The notes below the pieces were generated by a model, which was not told the DNA's origin, searched no databases, and saw only the letters and a list, made by a program, of their open reading frames with translations. DNA of 44,284 bases from Planctomycetota bacterium (GTDB lineage: Bacteria > Planctomycetota > Phycisphaerae > WQYP01): contig JAJXZA010000134.1 of NCBI GenBank assembly GCA_021780285.1, positions 1 to 44,284 on the forward strand, written 5' to 3'. The translations under genes were made by a program, and so were the position numbers. Positions 41,470 to 44,284 of this stretch are shown one piece after another. How positions within the stretch are numbered: position 1 is the first letter of the stretch; every line of letters starts with the position of its first letter.

Positions 41470-42723
41470 TCAGGCCTGCACCACCGGCAGTGTTACCGTA
41501 CTGCCGCCGGTCTCTTTGGCGGCCTGAATCTTGGCATAACCCGAACCCAGCTCCCCGATCGGATCGGGCGGAATGATGTCCACAAGCTTTTCTCCGAGCT
41601 TCGCCTGACCGGCAAGTACTTTGGTCTGGAACTTTTTACATTCAGCCAGCAGGGCTTCGAGAATCTGTTCTTCCGGCACGTTGGCGACTTTTTCGCCCTG
41701 CACGTAAATGATGCCCCGCTTGTCGCCGGCAAAAATCGCCACGTCGGCGCCTTCACATTCACCGGGGCCGTTGACCACGCACCCCATCACAGCCACCTTG
41801 ATCGGCAGCGTAATTTCTTCTTTAAGTTTGCGGTTTACCTGCTGCACCAGCGTAAAAAGATCCACCTGAATGCGCCCGCAGGTGGGGCAGGCAATCAGTT
41901 CTGCGCCCTTGCGGGTGCGCAGGCCCAGCACATACAGCAGTTCGAGGCCGTCCTGTACTTCGTAAATCGGATCGTTGGCGTAACTTATGCGCAACGTATC
42001 GCCGATGCCATTGGCCAGCAGCGTGCCCAGCGGCACCACGCTGCGAATGGTTCCCGTTTCTTTGGGGCCGGCGTGTGTGACCCCTAAATGCAGCGGATGA
42101 TCAAACCGCTTGGAAATTTCGGTATAGGCGTCTATGACCAGCAGAGGATCAATTGACTTGGCCGAAATGACAATGTCATAAAAGTCCCGCTCATAAAATA
42201 TGTCGAGATATTCTTCGAGCTTGGTGATCATAATGGCCAGGAGGTGGCCGTGGCGATTGTCGCTGAACACCGCGCCAAGCTCTTTCATGCGGCGCTGTTT
42301 GTCTTTGCGTTCCACAATCGAGCCTTCATTGACGCCCACGCGAATGGGCAGCTTGCGCTCTTTGCAGGCGTCAATAACGCTTTCAACCTGTTTGCGGTCG
42401 TTTATGTTGCCCGGATTCAGGCGAATTTTATGCACGCCCGCTTCCACCGCCTCCAGCGCCCGCTGAAAGTGAAAGTGCACATCGGCGACAATCGGCACGC
42501 TCACCTGTTTGAGAATTTCCTTTAGTGCCAGCGTATCTTTTTTTTCAGGCACAGCCACGCGAACAATGTCGGCTCCGGCGGCGGCGAGTTTGTTGATTTC
42601 GCGCACGCATCCGTCAATATCATGGGTGTAGCCGCTGGTCATAGACTGCACCGCAATTGGGGCATCGCCGCCGATGAGTACATTGCCAACCTTAACCTGC
42701 CGGGTTTTCCGTCGCTGAATCAT
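41470..42723 (-). CDS. ispG: 4-hydroxy-3-methylbut-2-enyl diphosphate synthase (IspG/GcpE)
   Basis: Iron-sulfur enzyme of the MEP isoprenoid pathway that reduces the cyclic diphosphate MEcPP to HMBPP. The 417-residue product has the TIM-barrel N-terminal part (IAVQSMTSG, VPIVADVHFHFQRALEA, IRLNPGNI, PIRVGVNEGSIVERK) and the cluster-binding C-terminal part with CPTC (Cys279, Cys282), Cys315 in MGCVVNGPGE and Glu322. The spacing matches E. coli IspG. This is the short form without the plant-type insertion. AGGAG stands 10 bases before ATG 42723. Confidence 0.97.
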   Translation of the reverse strand: MIQRRKTRQVKVGNVLIGGDAPIAVQSMTSGYTHDIDGCVREINKLAAAGADIVRVAVPEKKDTLALKEILKQVSVPIVADVHFHFQRALEAVEAGVHKIRLNPGNINDRKQVESVIDACKERKLPIRVGVNEGSIVERKDKQRRMKELGAVFSDNRHGHLLAIMITKLEEYLDIFYERDFYDIVISAKSIDPLLVIDAYTEISKRFDHPLHLGVTHAGPKETGTIRSVVPLGTLLANGIGDTLRISYANDPIYEVQDGLELLYVLGLRTRKGAELIACPTCGRIQVDLFTLVQQVNRKLKEEITLPIKVAVMGCVVNGPGECEGADVAIFAGDKRGIIYVQGEKVANVPEEQILEALLAECKKFQTKVLAGQAKLGEKLVDIIPPDPIGELGSGYAKIQAAKETGGSTVTLPVVQA

Positions 42724-42914
42724 TCTGTCATTGCTCCTGTGCCAGTCGCCCGACCGCCACCCTGGCGCCGTGCAAACAATTCATTTTAGAGCAATGAGCC
42801 TGAAATAGGAAATAACCGGCACAATTTGCCACACCACATTTTCGGGCCCTTGGCCGGTAACCTCTCCTGATATGGGTTGACGTACCTCACGAGTCTTTTT
42901 GAGAGGAGTTTGAG

Positions 42915-43022
42915 ATGCGTGAACGTATAATTGAGCGGTACGATACATGTATTAAAAATTGGGTTATTTCAGAGTTGGAATCGGGTCTCTTTTCAGCAAT
43001 AAGGGCCTCTCGCCATAGGTAG
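42915..43022 (+). CDS. Small ORF, 35 residues, strong ribosome-binding site
   Basis: GAGAGGAG is followed at 6 bases by ATG 42915, opening MRERIIERYDTCIKNW, then VISELESGLFSAIRASRHR and TAG. The translation is charged and amphipathic, helix-prone, with no membrane segment. It matches no family I recognise. It could be a small protein or a regulatory upstream ORF, 81 bases before the isomerase-like gene. The ideal ribosome-binding site is the main support; a TTGACG at about 42878 might be a -35. Confidence 0.4.
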   Translation: MRERIIERYDTCIKNWVISELESGLFSAIRASRHR

Positions 43023-43103
43023 CTGAAATGGCTAATATGTGGTGGCCGCGGGCTTGCAAACCGAGGCCGTCGTGTGCTAAGCCCGATTATCTATGGAGCC
43101 TTT

Positions 43104-44141
43104 ATGTCGCGTCCTGTTACCTTGTTTACCGGCCAGTGGGCCGATTTGTCGCTTTCCGATATGTGCCGACAGGCCAAAGAGTTTGGCTACGATGGCCTGG
43201 AACTGGCCTGCTGGGGCGACCATTTTGAGGTGGGCCGTTCCCTGGTAGAAAAGGACTATGTGCGCCGCAAGTGGCAACTGCTCCAAAAACATGGCCTTGC
43301 TTGCCACGCCATCAGTGCTCATCTGGTGGGGCAGGCCGTTTGTGACAACATAGACGCCCGGCACCAGGCGATTCTGCCGGTGCATGTCTGGGGCGATGGC
43401 AAGCCTGAAGCCGTGCGGCAGCGTGCCGCCGAGGAAATGAAGAACACCGCCCGCGCAGCTCGCAAGTTTTTTGATGCGGCTCCGGCAGCGCTGAAGCGTA
43501 AACTCAAGCGGCCGGTGGTTAATGGCTTCACGGGCAGCAGCATCTGGCATTTGGTGTATAGCTTTCCGCCGGTGCTGGCGGGCCAGATAGAAGATGGCTT
43601 CAAGGATTTTGCCCGCCGATGGAATCCAATATTTGACGTATTTGACGAACACGGCGTGGTCTTTGCGCTCGAAGCGCATCCAACCGAAATTGCCTTTGAT
43701 ACCGCCAGCGCCCGCATGGCGGTTGATGCGGTCGGTGGACGCAGAAGCTTTGGTTTTAATTTTGACCCATCCCATTTTGTGTATCAGGGGGTTGATTATG
43801 TTGGATTTATTCGCGAGTTTGGCGACCGCATCTATCATGTGCATATGAAAGATGCCTGGGTCAGCCCGGTTCCCCGGCGCAGCGGCGTTTTCGGTGGGCA
43901 TTTGCCGTTTGGCCATGCTCAGCGGTTTTGGGAGTTTCGTTCGCTGGGCCGCGGTTGTGTTAATTTTGAGCAGGTTATTCGCGCTCTGAATGAAATTGCC
44001 TATCACGGGCCGCTTTCCGTGGAGTGGGAAGATCAGAACATGGACCGCCGCCACGGGGCCGCTGAAGCGGCTGCGTTCGTAAAAAAACTCGATTTCGCCC
44101 CCAGCAATATCGTATTTGATGCCCAGTTCGAACGGCACTAA
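43104..44141 (+). CDS. Sugar phosphate isomerase/epimerase-like TIM barrel protein
   Basis: Member of the xylose isomerase-like/AP endonuclease 2 superfamily, 345 residues. It shows the N-terminal SLSDMCRQAKEFGYDGLEL, and metal-ligand candidates in FALEAHPTE (Glu), NFDPSHFVYQG (Asp, His), YHVHMKD (His) and LSVEWEDQ (Glu). These enzymes isomerise or epimerise sugars or inositols; the substrate is not predictable. ATG 43104 follows GGAG. A 359-codon antisense frame over the same region is a shadow. It is 81 bases downstream of the 35-residue ORF and may be cotranscribed. Confidence 0.88.
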   Translation: MSRPVTLFTGQWADLSLSDMCRQAKEFGYDGLELACWGDHFEVGRSLVEKDYVRRKWQLLQKHGLACHAISAHLVGQAVCDNIDARHQAILPVHVWGDGKPEAVRQRAAEEMKNTARAARKFFDAAPAALKRKLKRPVVNGFTGSSIWHLVYSFPPVLAGQIEDGFKDFARRWNPIFDVFDEHGVVFALEAHPTEIAFDTASARMAVDAVGGRRSFGFNFDPSHFVYQGVDYVGFIREFGDRIYHVHMKDAWVSPVPRRSGVFGGHLPFGHAQRFWEFRSLGRGCVNFEQVIRALNEIAYHGPLSVEWEDQNMDRRHGAAEAAAFVKKLDFAPSNIVFDAQFERH

Positions 44142-44218
44142 ATGGGCGGGAAGCACGCCTTAAGCTCGACTTTTGCCATTTTGCAGATGCGCTTTTCATG
44201 ACGGCAGACTTTAAAAAG

Positions 44219-44279
44219 ATCGGACTCCCCCGTACATTCGCGGGTAATGACAACCATGCGAACCGGAAAGGAGTCCGAT
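44219..44279 (+). promoter_or_regulatory. Leader stem that encloses a Shine-Dalgarno sequence
   Basis: ATCGGACTCC (44219-44228) and GGAGTCCGAT (44270-44279) are perfect 10-bp reverse complements. The right arm contains the GGAG of AAAGGAG and ends immediately before ATG 44280. A TTCGC/GCGAA pair inside the loop could form a second stem. Folded, the ribosome-binding site would be blocked. This is a candidate translational switch. Confidence 0.5.
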
Positions 44280-44284
44280 ATGTT
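44280..44284 (+). CDS. Start of a gene cut by the window edge
   Basis: ATG at 44280-44282 preceded by AAAGGAG at 6-base spacing. Only the first codon and two bases are visible, so the product is unknown. Confidence 0.4.

Noticed and set aside
42810..42825. GGCACAATTTGC before the small ORF as a sigma-54 promoter
   Set aside because: The GG and GC are 8 bases apart instead of 10, so the required spacing is not met.
43077..44156. A 359-codon open frame on the minus strand opposite the isomerase-like gene
   Set aside because: Its translation has no recognisable domain, whereas the plus-strand frame shows clear TIM-barrel motifs and a good ribosome-binding site. It is a GC-driven shadow.
1..44284. 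Sigma-54 (-24/-12) promoters near rpoN, the prepilin or the VWA cluster
   Set aside because: Several TGGCAC-like words were found, but none in an intergenic place had the GG-N10-GC spacing.
1..44284. tRNA, rRNA, 4.5S RNA, tmRNA or CRISPR arrays
   Set aside because: No T-loop consensus with matching acceptor stems, no SRP RNA core motif near ffh, and no regularly spaced repeats were seen by eye. A covariance-model scan could still find a divergent RNA.

Overview
The window is a 44-kb piece of a bacterial chromosome of moderately high GC, dominated by housekeeping and cell-envelope genes. The gene mix suggests a Planctomycetota bacterium, possibly of the Phycisphaerae: a sigma-54 factor, a lone type IV-type prepilin, a DUF2934 mini-protein, a large two-domain SppA, ExbB/ExbD genes grouped with VWA and TPR proteins, and Gram-negative-type outer-membrane components (a NodT-type efflux lipoprotein and a GT9 glycosyltransferase). 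This placement is inference from gene content; no rRNA or other phylogenetic marker was compared.

Layout. 1-3003: glyA and prmC on the minus strand and a DoxX-family gene on plus. 3004-3586: a gene-free stretch with a MITE-like inverted-repeat element, then rpoN. 5355-12539: an MFS transporter divergent from a tightly packed operon marR - macA-like - macB ATPase - macB permease - nodT/tolC-like lipoprotein, a tripartite efflux pump. 12540-14334: an AT-richer, gene-poor patch with a small YHS-domain gene and decayed-looking ORFs. 14335-18356: two overlapping ABC exporter half-transporters with complementary asymmetric ATP sites. 18549-23555: mnmA, a GT9 glycosyltransferase, a prepilin-like gene and sppA. 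23760-26572 (minus): rplS, trmD, rpsP (without rimM between rpsP and trmD), a small membrane protein and a SixA-like phosphatase. 26615-30431 (minus): an SDR oxidoreductase and a secreted GH2 beta-galactosidase. 30738-32166: phoH and a DUF2934 protein.

32645-39812 is the most interesting part. Two paralogous membrane-anchored VWA proteins, an ExbB/TolQ-type channel protein, two ExbD/TolR-type proteins and an exported 856-residue helical-repeat protein lie in series on the plus strand. Both VWA proteins carry, in their single N-terminal membrane helix, the Ser-x3-His spacing known from TonB/TolA anchors. The first has an intact MIDAS metal site; in the second the same positions are substituted. 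I infer a proton-motive-force-driven envelope machine in which a VWA pair replaces TonB as the energy transducer.

39943-44284: ffh and ispG (minus), a 35-codon ORF with a strong ribosome-binding site, a sugar-phosphate isomerase/epimerase-like TIM barrel gene (plus), and at the right edge the start of another gene whose ribosome-binding site lies inside a 10-bp inverted repeat. I saw no rRNA, tRNA, CRISPR array or intact insertion sequence.
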